Source: Pedobacter hartonius
Lineage (GTDB): Bacteria > Bacteroidota > Bacteroidia > Sphingobacteriales > Sphingobacteriaceae
DNA length: 64,000 nt
Direction of reading: 5' to 3'
NCBI RefSeq assembly: GCF_900107535.1
Contig: NZ_FNRA01000012.1
Location: forward strand, 1-64,000
Within the stretch, counting starts at the first letter, position 1, and each line of letters begins with the position of its first letter. The translations under genes were made by a program, and so were the position numbers. Below the pieces are notes generated by a model that saw only the letters and a program-made list of their open reading frames with translations, did no database searches and was not told the origin of the DNA. Shown here one piece after another: positions 1 to 9,045 of the stretch.

Positions 1-237
1 GAACAATACAAAGCGATCTTTGCAACATTTGTATCTGCTGGAACAGGTGTTTGTGATGATTCTCCCTCACTTCCAGTGCCCCCGCCGGAGCCGCCACCAA
101 TTGTGCCAGGAGGAACTGGAGGAGGTGGCGGTTGTCCACTACCTGAACAATTGGTTTTTAGATATGAATCCGACTTTCTCCAGCTACCTTGTTCACATCC
201 GGGGATATTTGTGGGCGGAGGACAAGCGAATGCATAA
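1..237 (+). CDS. C-terminal fragment of a Pro/Gly-rich protein (5' end outside the window)
   Basis: Frame 1 is open from the first base to a TAA at 235-237, giving 78 residues of what is probably the end of a longer protein. A proline-rich run (VPPPEPPPIVP) is followed by a glycine-rich run, and then a short tail with two cysteines. Such Pro/Gly linkers usually join domains of secreted or surface proteins. I do not recognise the family. A second frame open at 20-265 overlaps it, so the choice of frame rests on the low-complexity composition and on the frame being open at the window edge. Confidence 0.4.
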   Translation, partial: EQYKAIFATFVSAGTGVCDDSPSLPVPPPEPPPIVPGGTGGGGGCPLPEQLVFRYESDFLQLPCSHPGIFVGGGQANA

Positions 238-739
238 AGTGTTTGGGAACTGGGTGATTCGGTAATGGTAACAGTGAGACCTTCTAGGCATGAACGTGTC
301 CAGGAACAAACTTCTATGTAGCTGCAAGACTGCGTATATAAAATGTTTGAAGATTTTAAGGATTTATCAGCGAATTTGTTGTTTGGTCTAAATTTCCCTT
401 TATTGTATTCATAGTAAAATTGGGGGATTTGGAACTCACCAAAAACGATGTAAATTATTGATTTACATAAATTTAAACATGTCCGGATGTTCATCCCGGC
501 TAATCTTCTAATTCAAGCTTATTAACTGCAAATTTTTAAAAATTAAGTGAATTAAAATCCATGTTTTATTATCTCAATAAGATAGCAATTGCTGCTAAAA
601 CGTATTGAAAAAAATCGTGAGCGATTAGGCAGACTTCTACTGCAGTTGCGATAATAAAATTAATATCATTAAATTTGCCGCCCAAATGAACGAATAGTGC
701 TAAAGACGCTGAATACTGTAAACATTACGAAAAACATAT
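238..739. other. gene-poor AT-rich stretch
   Basis: About 500 bases without a supportable gene. Frame 3 reads on for about 30 codons after the upstream stop (VWELGDSVMVTVRP...), which could be decayed coding sequence. A short stretch at 580-655 reads as KRIEKNRERLGRLLLQLR but is closed by stops. I see no RNA gene, repeat or clear terminator. Confidence 0.4.
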
Positions 740-994
740 ATGGAAGAGAACGATTTTGCATCAATCTGGCTGGTAGAAAGCGGAAACCCCGCTATAGAGA
801 AATTAACACAGTTGAATCTGGACGTTGCCAGTAAAACCTCAAAAACGTTAGCTGATAGAGGTCTTTCTTCAAATGAACTTGCTGTCTCCCTTGATATCAA
901 TCCGGACGAAATCAAAAGTTGGCTGATGGGCAGGCACACTTTTAGTGCAAAAATAATAAAGGAAATCTTAGATACGATGGGAAAATCGCAATGA
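740..994 (+). CDS. XRE-like helix-turn-helix protein, antitoxin-like
   Basis: This is an 84-residue protein. Residues about 25-75 fit a helix-turn-helix fold of the XRE/HigA class, with ADRGLSSNELAVSLDINPDEIKSW as the tri-helical core and a following helix ending in GRHTFSAKIIKEI. Proteins of this size and shape in Bacteroidota are usually DNA-binding antitoxins or small repressors. No toxin-like partner is visible on either side, so it appears to be an orphan. A hairpin just after the stop could end its transcript. The fold is fairly secure; the antitoxin role is inferred. Confidence 0.6.
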   Translation: MEENDFASIWLVESGNPAIEKLTQLNLDVASKTSKTLADRGLSSNELAVSLDINPDEIKSWLMGRHTFSAKIIKEILDTMGKSQ

Positions 995-998
995 TGTA

Positions 999-1028
999 AA
1001 ATGACCAACCGCAAGCGGTTGCTCATTT
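999..1028. terminator. stem-loop after the HTH gene
   Basis: An inverted repeat (ATGACCAACCGC, loop AA, GCGGTTGCTCAT) has one mismatch in the stem. It lies 5 bases after the HTH stop codon and between convergent genes. There is no long T-run, so termination is plausible rather than certain. Confidence 0.4.
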
Positions 1029-1070
1029 ACATCCCCCCGGATTTGGGGATAAATATTTTCCGCTATTATC

Positions 1071-1514
1071 CTATTTGTGAAAAGAGCAATACGAAGGTAA
1101 ACTGTAGATCAGTTCCATGGTGACATAGTCAATGTTATCTTTTATATACCCCTGCCCTACTTTTACAAGCTCAAATCTTTCATAGAACGGAGCAGCAGAA
1201 AGTCTTGCATTGCACCACAACCGGGTTGCCCCTCTTTCTCCTGCTACATTGATCACGTGCTGCAGTAAGAATGAGCCGTAACCTTTGCCCTGTGCATTGT
1301 TTAGCGTTGCAAATTTCCTGAACTGATAAACCTCCTTCTCCCAGAAAAGCGAAATCACAGAAGTTAAGCGTTCACCGGTAAATAATCCGAAATGAAGTCC
1401 CTCTTCTTCATTATCCAGCTTAATTTTATCTAAAGGATAGTCAGGATACATCACCTCATGCCTGATCTGCCAGGTAAGTTGATAGTTGATCTGCTCAATT
1501 TTAACTTCCTCCAT
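1071..1514 (-). CDS. GNAT family N-acetyltransferase
   Basis: The protein has 147 residues when started at the ATG at 1514 (MEEVKIEQ). A TTG-initiated extension to 1595 adds 27 poorly conserved residues and is not preferred. The GNAT core is visible: a strand ending QFRKFATL, the acetyl-CoA pyrophosphate loop NAQGKGYGSFLLQHV (Q/R-x-x-G-x-G/A type), then RLWCNARLSAAPFYERFELVKVG, the usual final strand and helix. It should transfer an acetyl group from acetyl-CoA to an unknown small molecule or protein in the cytoplasm. The gene follows the DUF6122 and CoiA-like genes on the same strand, about 100 bases downstream. Confidence 0.75.
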   Translation of the reverse strand: MEEVKIEQINYQLTWQIRHEVMYPDYPLDKIKLDNEEEGLHFGLFTGERLTSVISLFWEKEVYQFRKFATLNNAQGKGYGSFLLQHVINVAGERGATRLWCNARLSAAPFYERFELVKVGQGYIKDNIDYVTMELIYSLPSYCSFHK

Positions 1515-1616
1515 CTCTGCAATTATAGGTTTAAAAGGAATGATATCTCCCCTGGTAAATTTACGATTATTTTCAATTTCGCTACCACAATACAACTGTT
1601 GGTGTGATTATGAAAC

Positions 1617-1955
1617 TTACAGCATTACAGACCAATAGCAGTCCTGCCAGTCAGTAAACATATGAAAAAGTAACCCAACGGCAATTATCCTGGTCTTAGG
1701 GAATAGCAGTAATATAAAATAAAATGCAATTGCATAATAAGAATGTAAAGGGTGGTAGCCAATACTGCACCTTCCGGGATCGAAAATTGGTGTTGCCAAT
1801 AAATGATCAGCGTCTACCAGCATAGTGCAGATCATGATAAGCCATGCCCGCTTCCATTGTTTTTTGAAAAATAGAAATGCGATTGCCCCCGGTGTCAGAA
1901 AATGCAGGCCGTAATGGAAGACAGGTTGTAATACCTTAACAATATCACCGGACAT
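1617..1955 (-). CDS. DUF6122 family membrane protein
   Basis: A 112-residue hydrophobic protein started at the ATG at 1955; TTG at 1964 is an alternative. I recognise the Bacteroidota DUF6122 pattern: FHYGLHFLTPG, a transmembrane segment, MLVDADHLLATP, DPGRCSIGYHPLHSYY, another transmembrane segment, then LLFHMFTDW. The conserved His and Asp residues (DADH, HPLHS, FHMFTD) resemble those of YdjM/DUF457-type membrane metal-dependent hydrolase-like proteins, so a metal site in the membrane is likely. No function is established. It overlaps the end of the CoiA-like gene by about 11 bases, which suggests co-transcription. Confidence 0.75.
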   Translation of the reverse strand: MSGDIVKVLQPVFHYGLHFLTPGAIAFLFFKKQWKRAWLIMICTMLVDADHLLATPIFDPGRCSIGYHPLHSYYAIAFYFILLLFPKTRIIAVGLLFHMFTDWQDCYWSVML

Positions 1956-2550
1956 ATTGCTCAATAAAAGATTTCCTGGTCATAATATGAAGATAGGGAT
2001 AATCTCCGGATAGCTGCCTGCGCTGCTTCAGCTGATAAATAAAATGTCCTCCCAGATCAACAATAATTGGATTTTTGGCCTGATACCAGACCCGGTGTGG
2101 ATGTTTCCAGCAGAACGAGTAATAGTAAGAAGTAATTGGAAGCTTCCTGAGCTCCGGATGGTGGAAATTAAGAACCCGGGCGCTGCCCCGAAGGAAATCA
2201 GACTTCCTGATCATCGACAGATGGTCGGTATGGCAGAAATCGTAATCAGCAATTACCGGGTCATCCACATCCGGTAAGTTTTTCAGGACGCGGAAGCCTT
2301 TAAATTTTTTTCCGTTCAGGATCCAGATTAGCTTCGGATAGAAGGCCTCCCTGCTTTTTAGTTCCTCCAGGCAAATAGGAGAATTCTGAAATTCAAGTGT
2401 TGTGCCGCAGGGCGTATGCACATCTGCGCGATGAAGCTCTCCCAATATTGCATCCGAAAAACTTATCTCCCTGAATGCCGGTGGGAAGGCTGCTTTCCAG
2501 TCGCGATGCCACTCCGTTTCTCCCGCATAATTTCTAAAAGCCCTCTCCAT
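1945..2550 (-). CDS. CoiA-like nuclease-domain protein, N-terminal zinc domain missing
   Basis: About 201 residues from the ATG at 2550; GTG at 2556 is also possible. The segment ETEWHRDWKAAFP...REISFSD...HRADVHTPCGTTLEFQNSPI...ELKSREAFYPKLIWILNG matches the PD-(D/E)xK nuclease core of competence CoiA-like proteins, with D in HRADV and E/Q in LEFQ as likely catalytic residues. Family members usually have about 50 extra N-terminal residues with a CxxC zinc finger before ETEWHR. Here a TAG lies in frame at 2566-2568 and the sequence upstream is AT-rich and non-coding, so the gene is probably 5'-truncated. Whether it still works is unclear. Confidence 0.65.
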   Translation of the reverse strand: MERAFRNYAGETEWHRDWKAAFPPAFREISFSDAILGELHRADVHTPCGTTLEFQNSPICLEELKSREAFYPKLIWILNGKKFKGFRVLKNLPDVDDPVIADYDFCHTDHLSMIRKSDFLRGSARVLNFHHPELRKLPITSYYYSFCWKHPHRVWYQAKNPIIVDLGGHFIYQLKQRRQLSGDYPYLHIMTRKSFIEQYVR

Positions 2551-2769
2551 GTACACAAATCTATGCTAATATTTTTAGTGGAGCAAGATTTTGATAAAAT
2601 TTGTAGTTTGATGTTTTATAAAGAAATAATTAATCCATTATTGCTTGTTCCCTGAGAAAATGAAATTATTTATATATTTTTTGTAGGTTACAGATTAAAA
2701 AAGATATTTTTGGTTTAAATGTTTATTACATACTCATTGTGTCATTGCTTATTAGAATAAGAATTCCAT

Positions 2770-3699
2770 ATGAAGGATTGTGAAGTTTGTAAAGCCCGTT
2801 TGTCAAATACATTTGCCGCCAGAGAAATGATGCTGGGTTTCCGCGACGAATTTGAATATGGAATCTGTTCTAACTGCGGTACCATACAGATACTTTCTGA
2901 ACCTGAATCGATTGCGGCATATTACCCCCCGTATTATTATTCATTTATACAGGAAGTACCAAAACTCAAACCTTTACCGTTGATGAAAAGATTGGTGAAA
3001 GATTCAAGAATGAAAAAGATGTATAAGGCAAGCGAAAACGATCTGTTAAAATGGCTGAGACCACTTGGAATATTACCATCAAATAAAATATTGGATATCG
3101 GATGCGGGACAGGCAGGTATATCTGCGAATTATTTAACTTTGGTTTCCAGAACGTTCATGGCGCAGATAAATTCATAAGCGGGGAGATTGACTACGGTTA
3201 TGGTGTTAAAGTTTTCCAGAGGGATCTGTCTGAGCTTCAAAAGGAGAACTATGATTTGCTGATGATGCACCATGTATTTGAGCACATGGCTGAACCGCTC
3301 GATGAGCTAAAAAAGAGTCATGCATTACTAAAAAAAAACGGACACCTTATTGTCAGAATACCTGTGGTTGGAAAAGCCTGGCAAAAATACAATGAAAACT
3401 GGATTCAACTCGATGCACCGCGACACTTTTTTATCCATACCGGAGAAAGCATAGCAATACTGGCAAAACAAGCTGGTTTTACCATCACCAACGTTGTTCA
3501 TGATTCGAACGCCTTTCAATTTTGGGGAAGTGAGTTATATAAACGTAATATCGCATTGGTTGATCAGGAAACGAAACAATACAGAAGCCCGTCGGATTTC
3601 TTTTCAGAGAAAGTACTGGCAGAATATGAAGATGAAGCCCAACGTTTAAATGAAAGTAAACAGGGCGACCAGGCCGTTTTTTATTTGAAGAAGATTTAG
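2770..3699 (+). CDS. class I SAM-dependent methyltransferase with N-terminal zinc-ribbon-like motif
   Basis: A protein of 309 residues. The N-terminus has two Cys pairs (C4-x2-C7 and C33-x2-C36), as in the zinc-binding leader of sugar or polysaccharide C-methyltransferases. The Rossmann methyltransferase core follows: motif I ILDIGCGTGRY near residue 107, an acidic residue after the second strand (HGADKF), and the post-I region MMHHVFEHMAEP with LKKNGHLIVRIP. The second half contains LDAPRHFFIHT, seen in sugar-methylating relatives. It stands alone between divergent and convergent neighbours. The substrate is unknown; a surface glycan or nucleotide sugar is a reasonable guess. Confidence 0.75.
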   Translation: MKDCEVCKARLSNTFAAREMMLGFRDEFEYGICSNCGTIQILSEPESIAAYYPPYYYSFIQEVPKLKPLPLMKRLVKDSRMKKMYKASENDLLKWLRPLGILPSNKILDIGCGTGRYICELFNFGFQNVHGADKFISGEIDYGYGVKVFQRDLSELQKENYDLLMMHHVFEHMAEPLDELKKSHALLKKNGHLIVRIPVVGKAWQKYNENWIQLDAPRHFFIHTGESIAILAKQAGFTITNVVHDSNAFQFWGSELYKRNIALVDQETKQYRSPSDFFSEKVLAEYEDEAQRLNESKQGDQAVFYLKKI

Positions 3700-3764
3700 T
3701 TTAAAGCACCATAGTAACTGAATTCGTTCTATCTGAAGCGAAGTTCAAGGGCGCATACAGCCAA

Positions 3765-3842
3765 AATAAACAGCGAAGGGAAATGCAATGCCCAAAAAGT
3801 TAATACTTTCTGAAGGCGTTGCATTTCCCTTCGCTGTTTATT
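3765..3842. repeat. long palindrome, 28-bp stem
   Basis: The arm at 3765-3792 (AATAAACAGCGAAGGGAAAT...) pairs with 3815-3842 over 28 positions with a single G-T type mismatch, around a 22-base loop. It sits between the ends of the methyltransferase gene and msrA, which converge. It could end both transcripts, but it is much longer than a normal terminator stem and has no T-run, so a palindromic mobile repeat (REP or MITE-like) is also possible. Confidence 0.7.
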
Positions 3843-3854
3843 GTAAAAATGGAA

Positions 3855-4346
3855 TTAACTCAATTTCCAGTCGGGCCTTTCAAAGTGACAGGTATACCCG
3901 TATGGATTCTTTTGCAGGTAATCCTGATGTTCTTCCTCTGCATTCCAGAAATCAGATACCGGGACAACTTCAGTTACGATCTTTCCAGGCCATACGCCTG
4001 AAGCTTCCATATCGGCAATTAATGTCTCCGCAGTTTCCCGTTGCGTTTCATCCATAAAGAAAATGGCGGAACGGTATGATACACCCCTGTCATTTCCCTG
4101 CTTGTTCCGGGTTGTTGGATCGTGAATCTGGAAGAAGTATTCAAGCAGTCCACGATATGGTAATTTTTCAGGATCAAATGTTATTTCAATAGCTTCGGCA
4201 TGTGTTCCATGATTCCGGTATGTTGCATTCGGAAAGTCACCACCTGTGTATCCAACTACCGTTGAAATTACACCCGGATAGTGACGGATCAGTTCTTCTA
4301 CTCCCCAAAAACAACCGCCGGCCAGAATCGCTTTTTCAGTATTCAT
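3855..4346 (-). CDS. msrA: peptide-methionine (S)-S-oxide reductase MsrA
   Basis: The protein has 163 residues from the ATG at 4346. The ORF extends further upstream into the preceding gene, but homology starts at MNTEKAILAGGCFWG. The active-site Cys is C12 in GGCFWGVEELI, followed by the family motifs GYTGG, TYRNHGTHAEAIEI, FFQIHDPTTRNKQGNDRGVSYRS and a C-terminal YLQKNPYGY. It reduces methionine S-sulfoxide in oxidised proteins, using thioredoxin. There is no signal peptide, so it is cytoplasmic. It starts 43 bases after the efflux channel gene on the same strand and may be read as the last gene of that operon. Confidence 0.93.
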   Translation of the reverse strand: MNTEKAILAGGCFWGVEELIRHYPGVISTVVGYTGGDFPNATYRNHGTHAEAIEITFDPEKLPYRGLLEYFFQIHDPTTRNKQGNDRGVSYRSAIFFMDETQRETAETLIADMEASGVWPGKIVTEVVPVSDFWNAEEEHQDYLQKNPYGYTCHFERPDWKLS

Positions 4347-4389
4347 ATTTCTCGGTTTTAGTTGCACAAAGATACTGAATTCCGGCCGT

Positions 4390-5823
4390 TTATTTCCAGC
4401 CCCCTCCCAGCTCCTTATAAACGTTGACCACTGCGTTGAGCTGTTCTTTTTTTGTTTCCACCAGTTCAAGTTTAGATTCCAGCGCATCACGTTGTGTCAT
4501 CAGCACTTCGAAATAGTCTGCCCGGGCAGATTTGAACAGATCATTGGATACTTCGATCGACTTGTTGAGTGCATCAACCTGCTGCGACTTCAAATCATAA
4601 CTTTTCCCAAGGTTGTCTATATTGGAAAGTTCCTTTGAAACTTCCATGTATGCATTGAGAATGATCCGCTGATAGTTGTACATCGACTGAAGCTGCCGTG
4701 CATTGGCGCTGTTAAACTCTGCTTTGATCGCATTCCTGTTCACCAATGGTCCTGCAATATCTCCGGCTAGGGAATACAGCACTGACTTCGGTATCTTAAA
4801 CAGGTAAGAAGGTCTGAAGGCCTCTAATCCAAGTGCTGCAGAAATATCAAGTGAAGGATAGAATTCTGCACGGGCTACTTTAACATCAAGTTTTGCAGCT
4901 GTCAGGTCCAGTTCTGCCTGTTTGATATCAGGACGGTTCGCCAGTAACTGTGCAGGGATTCCTGAGCTGACCGTCAATGGGGTGAGGTCCAAAAAGTTAC
5001 TTTTATCCCGCTTTATTTCCTGCGGATAACGGCCCAGCAGAAAGTTGATGTTGTTCTCTTCTTCCTTTATCTTTTGAAGGATTTCAAACTCCCGGCTTTG
5101 TGAAGCCAATACCTCAGCCCTGAACTTCTGAACGGCCAGTTCGGTGGCCCTCATGGCTTGTTTCTGAACTTTTACGATCTCTAAAGCATTTTTTTGAAGT
5201 TCAATATTCTGCTTTACAATCTCCATCTGGCTGTCCAGTGACTGTAACTCATAATAAGAACTGGCTACTTCGGCTACAAGGTTTGTCAATACAAAATTTT
5301 TGCCCTCGATGGTGGACAAATATCTGCTAATTGCCGCTTTCTTGGAATTACGCAGTTTCTTCCAGATGTCAATCTCCCAGTTGGCCTCAACTCCGAGCGT
5401 ATAGTTCAACAGATTTTCCGGCACTTCTTTACCCGGAATAATATCCGTAGAGGCATCTCCCGCACCCTGACTGGTATACAGGCCTACTTTTTCAATTCCT
5501 GCTCCCGCCCTTACTCCAACGGTTGGCAATAGTGCCCCTTTTCTCAAGCGAACGTCGTTTTTTGCGATCTCAATATCCTGCAGGGTAACCATGAGTTCCT
5601 GGTTGTTCTTCATTGCAGTATCGATCAGGTCTACCAGATGCTGGTCCTTAAAGAAGTTGCGGTAAGGAATAGTTGATATATTGGTCGTATCCCGGTTGTT
5701 GCCATATGATTCGGGAGCAGGCCTGCCGGCAGTTCCCGTCGTGACTGCCGGCACCTTGCAGCTCGCCGCTGCAAGGCTTATGGCCAGCACAATAAGGTAT
5801 CTCTCTAATTTAAATTTATACAT
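4390..5823 (-). CDS. RND efflux outer membrane lipoprotein channel (TolC/OprM, NodT type)
   Basis: A protein of 477 residues. The N-terminus carries a lipoprotein signal with lipobox AASC, so the protein should be lipidated and anchored in the outer membrane. It has the two long repeated coiled-coil regions of TolC-like proteins (for example NNQELMVTLQDIEIAKNDVRLRKG and QAELDLTAAKLDVKVARAEFYPSLDI, the second containing the hallmark PxLDI). The start codon overlaps the stop of the pump gene, so the two are translated together. It is the exit duct of the tripartite pump. Drug specificity cannot be read from the sequence. Confidence 0.92.
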   Translation of the reverse strand: MYKFKLERYLIVLAISLAAASCKVPAVTTGTAGRPAPESYGNNRDTTNISTIPYRNFFKDQHLVDLIDTAMKNNQELMVTLQDIEIAKNDVRLRKGALLPTVGVRAGAGIEKVGLYTSQGAGDASTDIIPGKEVPENLLNYTLGVEANWEIDIWKKLRNSKKAAISRYLSTIEGKNFVLTNLVAEVASSYYELQSLDSQMEIVKQNIELQKNALEIVKVQKQAMRATELAVQKFRAEVLASQSREFEILQKIKEEENNINFLLGRYPQEIKRDKSNFLDLTPLTVSSGIPAQLLANRPDIKQAELDLTAAKLDVKVARAEFYPSLDISAALGLEAFRPSYLFKIPKSVLYSLAGDIAGPLVNRNAIKAEFNSANARQLQSMYNYQRIILNAYMEVSKELSNIDNLGKSYDLKSQQVDALNKSIEVSNDLFKSARADYFEVLMTQRDALESKLELVETKKEQLNAVVNVYKELGGGWK

Positions 5824-8800
5824 TGTGATCGATTTCTTCTGTTAATGGATTTTCATCTTCATGTTTAGCCATGCGATTTTTTTCTGCAATCCTGCCGAAT
5901 ATATAGTACAATCCGGGTATGACAAGCACACCGCACAGTGTTCCTAAAAGCATCCCGCCGGCGGCGGCAGACCCGATAGTTCGGTTACCAATCTTGCCTG
6001 GGCCTGAGGCAAATACCAAGGGAATCAAACCAGCAATAAATGCGAAGGAGGTCATCAGGATCGGACGGAACCTTACCGCGGCTCCTTCCATCGCCGCCTC
6101 TAATACAGTGGATCCCTGTGCATGTTTTTGTACAGCAAACTCAACTATCAGTACGGCATTTTTACCTAGCAGACCGATGAGCATCACGAGTGCCACCTGG
6201 GCATAAATGTTATTCTCCAGTCCACATATCTTCAGCAGCATGAATGCCCCGAAAATTCCGCATGGCAGAGAAAGCAGTACCGCGAAAGGCAGGATAAAAC
6301 TCTCATATTGTGCAGCAAGAACAAGGTACACGAAACCCAGGCAGATCATGAAGATGTACAGCGCTTCGTTTCCACGGCCTACTTCATCCTTGGAAATACC
6401 TGCCCAGTCGATACCAAATCCCCTTGGCAGCGTTTTATCAGCTACCTCAGTAATGGCCTGGATAGCAGCACCACTACTATATCCGGGAGCTGATGCACCA
6501 CTGATCTCAGAAGCATTGTACATATTGTGACGCGTAATCTCTGATAGTCCATATACTTTCTCCATTCTCATAAAGGCAGAAAAAGGGACCATCTCATCAC
6601 GATCATTTTTCACATATAACTTCAGAATATCCTCTGGCAGTGCACGGTACTCCGGCGAAGCCTGCACCATTACTTTGTACTGGTGATCAAACTTGATAAA
6701 GTTAGTCTCGTAGTTACTTCCCACCAGTGTGGACAGCGTATTCATGGCATTCTCGATAGTAACGCCTTTTTGTTTGGCAATATCATTGTCTACCTTCAGC
6801 ATATACTGCGGGAAACTGGCACTGTAAAAAGTAAAGACAGAAGCCAGCTCAGGACGTTTACTCAGTTCCCTTACAAAGTCCTTACTTACGGTTTCCATCT
6901 TATGGAAATCACCAGAGCCTGCTTTATCCAGCAAACGCAGCTCAAAACCGCCCGCAGCTCCGTATCCGGGTACTGCTGGTGGCTGAAAGAATTCAATGGT
7001 AGCACCGTTGATCTCTTTGGATTTCTCTTCCATTTCCGCAATGATTTCCTGTACAGAATGTGTACGGTCTTCCCAGCTTTTGAGGTTGATCAGACAGGTT
7101 CCGGAGTTGGACCCGGTACCTTCTGTCAGGATCTCATATCCTGCAAGTGCAGATACAGACTGTACACCGTCAATTTTTTCGGCAATCTTTTGCAGTTTCT
7201 CAGCAATCTGGTTTGTTCTTTCCAGAGATGACCCCGGAGGAGTCTGAATAATGGCGTAAAACATTCCCTGATCCTCATTCGGGATAAACCCGGACGGGAG
7301 ACTATTGTTCAGGAAGAATATACCGACACAAAATGCGATCAGCACTCCAAATGTGAGCATCCTGCGGTTTACAATCAGACCAAGCACTTTCTGGTATCTG
7401 CCCGTAAGTTTATTGAAACCATTGTTAAAACCATCCAGAAACTTATCCAGTCCTTTTTTCTTTTTCGGTTTACCATGGTTGTTTTTCAGCAACATCGCGC
7501 AAAGCGCAGGTGTAAGCGTTAAGGCCACAACTCCTGACAGGATAATCGCTGTTGCCATTGTAATGGAAAACTGCCGGTAGAATATACCTACCGGACCAGA
7601 CATGAAGGCTACGGGCACAAATACGGCAGCCATCAGGAAGGTGATTGCGATGATCGCACCACCGATTTCATGCATAGCCTCCTGGGTAGCCTTCAGCGGT
7701 GAGAGATGTTTCTCTTCCATCTTGGCATGGACGGCCTCGATGACCACAATCGCATCATCGACGACGACCCCAATGGCCAGCACGAGTGCAAATAACGTGA
7801 TCAGATTGAGCGTAATTCCAAAGAATTGCATGAATACAAATGTTCCTATCAGGGATACAGGTACCGCAATGGCCGGAATCAGCGTAGAACGCCAGTCGCC
7901 CAAAAACAGAAATACCACTAAACCTACCAGGATAAAAGCTTCTACAAGTGTATGAATTACTTTTTCAATGGAGGCATCAAGGAATTTCGAGACGTCGTAA
8001 CTGATCTCGTAGTCCAATCCCTGGGGGAAAGAGCTTTTCTTAATCTCTTCCATCTTCGCCTTAATGTCTTTAATTACCTGGCTGGCGTTACTTCCGTACG
8101 ACTGTTTGATGGTAATTGCTGCCGAAGGATGGCCATTCAGGTTAGAATAAATATCATACATTGCACTGCCAAATTCAACAGTGGCTACATCTTTCAGACG
8201 CAGAATTTCTCCGTCTTTAGTAGATCTTAAGATGATATTTGCATATTGTTCTTTAGTGGTGAACCTTCCGGAGTATTTCAAAACGTACTCGAACGACTGG
8301 GACCTTTTGCCGGAACTTTCTCCTGTTTTACCAGGTGAAGCTTCCAGACTCTGCTGATTCAATGCTTCAAGCACCTCATCTGCAGAAATTTTATAGGCAA
8401 GCATCCGGTCTGGTTTCAGCCAGATCCTCATCGCATATTCACGGGTACCCAGAATATCGGCAACACCTACCCCGTCAACCCTTCTTAATTCCGACAGGAT
8501 ATTGATATCCGCAAAATTGTAGAGGAATTTCTGATCGGTCTTAGGATCCTTACTAAACAAGTTGATGTACATCAGCATGTTCGATTCCTCACGGGTGATC
8601 TTTACACCCTCACGAACTACTAATGGCGGGAGTTTATTCACCACCGAAGCCACGCGGTTCTGGATGTTTACCGATGCCTGGTTAGGATCGGTACCTAAGT
8701 TGAATATCACCTGAATGGTGGCCTCACCGTCGTTACCTGCATCTGAAGCCATATATTTCATTCCGGGTACACCATTGATCGCCCTTTCCAGGGGAATGAT

Positions 8801-8983
8801 TACCGATTTGATCATGAGTTCGCCGTTGGCGCCGGGATATTCTGCTGTAATATTCACCTTAGGGGGTGAAATTGAAGGGAACTGTGTGACCGGTAAACCC
8901 TTCATAGCCAGAAATCCCAAAAATACGATGATCAGGGAGATCACTATAGAGAGTACAGGCCTCTGTATAAATTTACTAAACAT
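5816..8983 (-). CDS. RND family multidrug efflux permease (AcrB/MexB-like)
   Basis: A 1055-residue inner membrane pump of normal length for the hydrophobe/amphiphile efflux family. TM1 starts at residue 9, followed by a large periplasmic porter domain, TM2-6, a second porter domain and TM7-12. The proton-relay aspartates are D409 and D410 in AIGVVVDDAIVVIEAV, and the partner lysine lies in MIGLLGKNAVLIVEFA. RPILMTSFAFIAGLIPL near the C-terminus is typical. It uses the proton gradient to expel drugs, bile-like compounds or dyes through the adaptor and channel encoded on either side. No local regulator gene is present. Confidence 0.95.
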   Translation of the reverse strand: MFSKFIQRPVLSIVISLIIVFLGFLAMKGLPVTQFPSISPPKVNITAEYPGANGELMIKSVIIPLERAINGVPGMKYMASDAGNDGEATIQVIFNLGTDPNQASVNIQNRVASVVNKLPPLVVREGVKITREESNMLMYINLFSKDPKTDQKFLYNFADINILSELRRVDGVGVADILGTREYAMRIWLKPDRMLAYKISADEVLEALNQQSLEASPGKTGESSGKRSQSFEYVLKYSGRFTTKEQYANIILRSTKDGEILRLKDVATVEFGSAMYDIYSNLNGHPSAAITIKQSYGSNASQVIKDIKAKMEEIKKSSFPQGLDYEISYDVSKFLDASIEKVIHTLVEAFILVGLVVFLFLGDWRSTLIPAIAVPVSLIGTFVFMQFFGITLNLITLFALVLAIGVVVDDAIVVIEAVHAKMEEKHLSPLKATQEAMHEIGGAIIAITFLMAAVFVPVAFMSGPVGIFYRQFSITMATAIILSGVVALTLTPALCAMLLKNNHGKPKKKKGLDKFLDGFNNGFNKLTGRYQKVLGLIVNRRMLTFGVLIAFCVGIFFLNNSLPSGFIPNEDQGMFYAIIQTPPGSSLERTNQIAEKLQKIAEKIDGVQSVSALAGYEILTEGTGSNSGTCLINLKSWEDRTHSVQEIIAEMEEKSKEINGATIEFFQPPAVPGYGAAGGFELRLLDKAGSGDFHKMETVSKDFVRELSKRPELASVFTFYSASFPQYMLKVDNDIAKQKGVTIENAMNTLSTLVGSNYETNFIKFDHQYKVMVQASPEYRALPEDILKLYVKNDRDEMVPFSAFMRMEKVYGLSEITRHNMYNASEISGASAPGYSSGAAIQAITEVADKTLPRGFGIDWAGISKDEVGRGNEALYIFMICLGFVYLVLAAQYESFILPFAVLLSLPCGIFGAFMLLKICGLENNIYAQVALVMLIGLLGKNAVLIVEFAVQKHAQGSTVLEAAMEGAAVRFRPILMTSFAFIAGLIPLVFASGPGKIGNRTIGSAAAGGMLLGTLCGVLVIPGLYYIFGRIAEKNRMAKHEDENPLTEEIDHNV

Positions 8984-9045
8984 TGATTGCTTTTTTAATG
9001 ATTAAACCAAATGGATTTGTGTAGCGCTTTCAGCTTCAGCTGAAC

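Noticed and set aside
580..655. Short frame reading KRIEKNRERLGRLLLQLR
   Set aside because: It is closed by stops on both sides, has no good start and is too short to assign.
5919..8230. Several long open frames on the plus strand opposite the RND permease gene
   Set aside because: They mirror the codon pattern of the permease gene, have low-complexity Ser/Thr/Ala sequence and no family resemblance.
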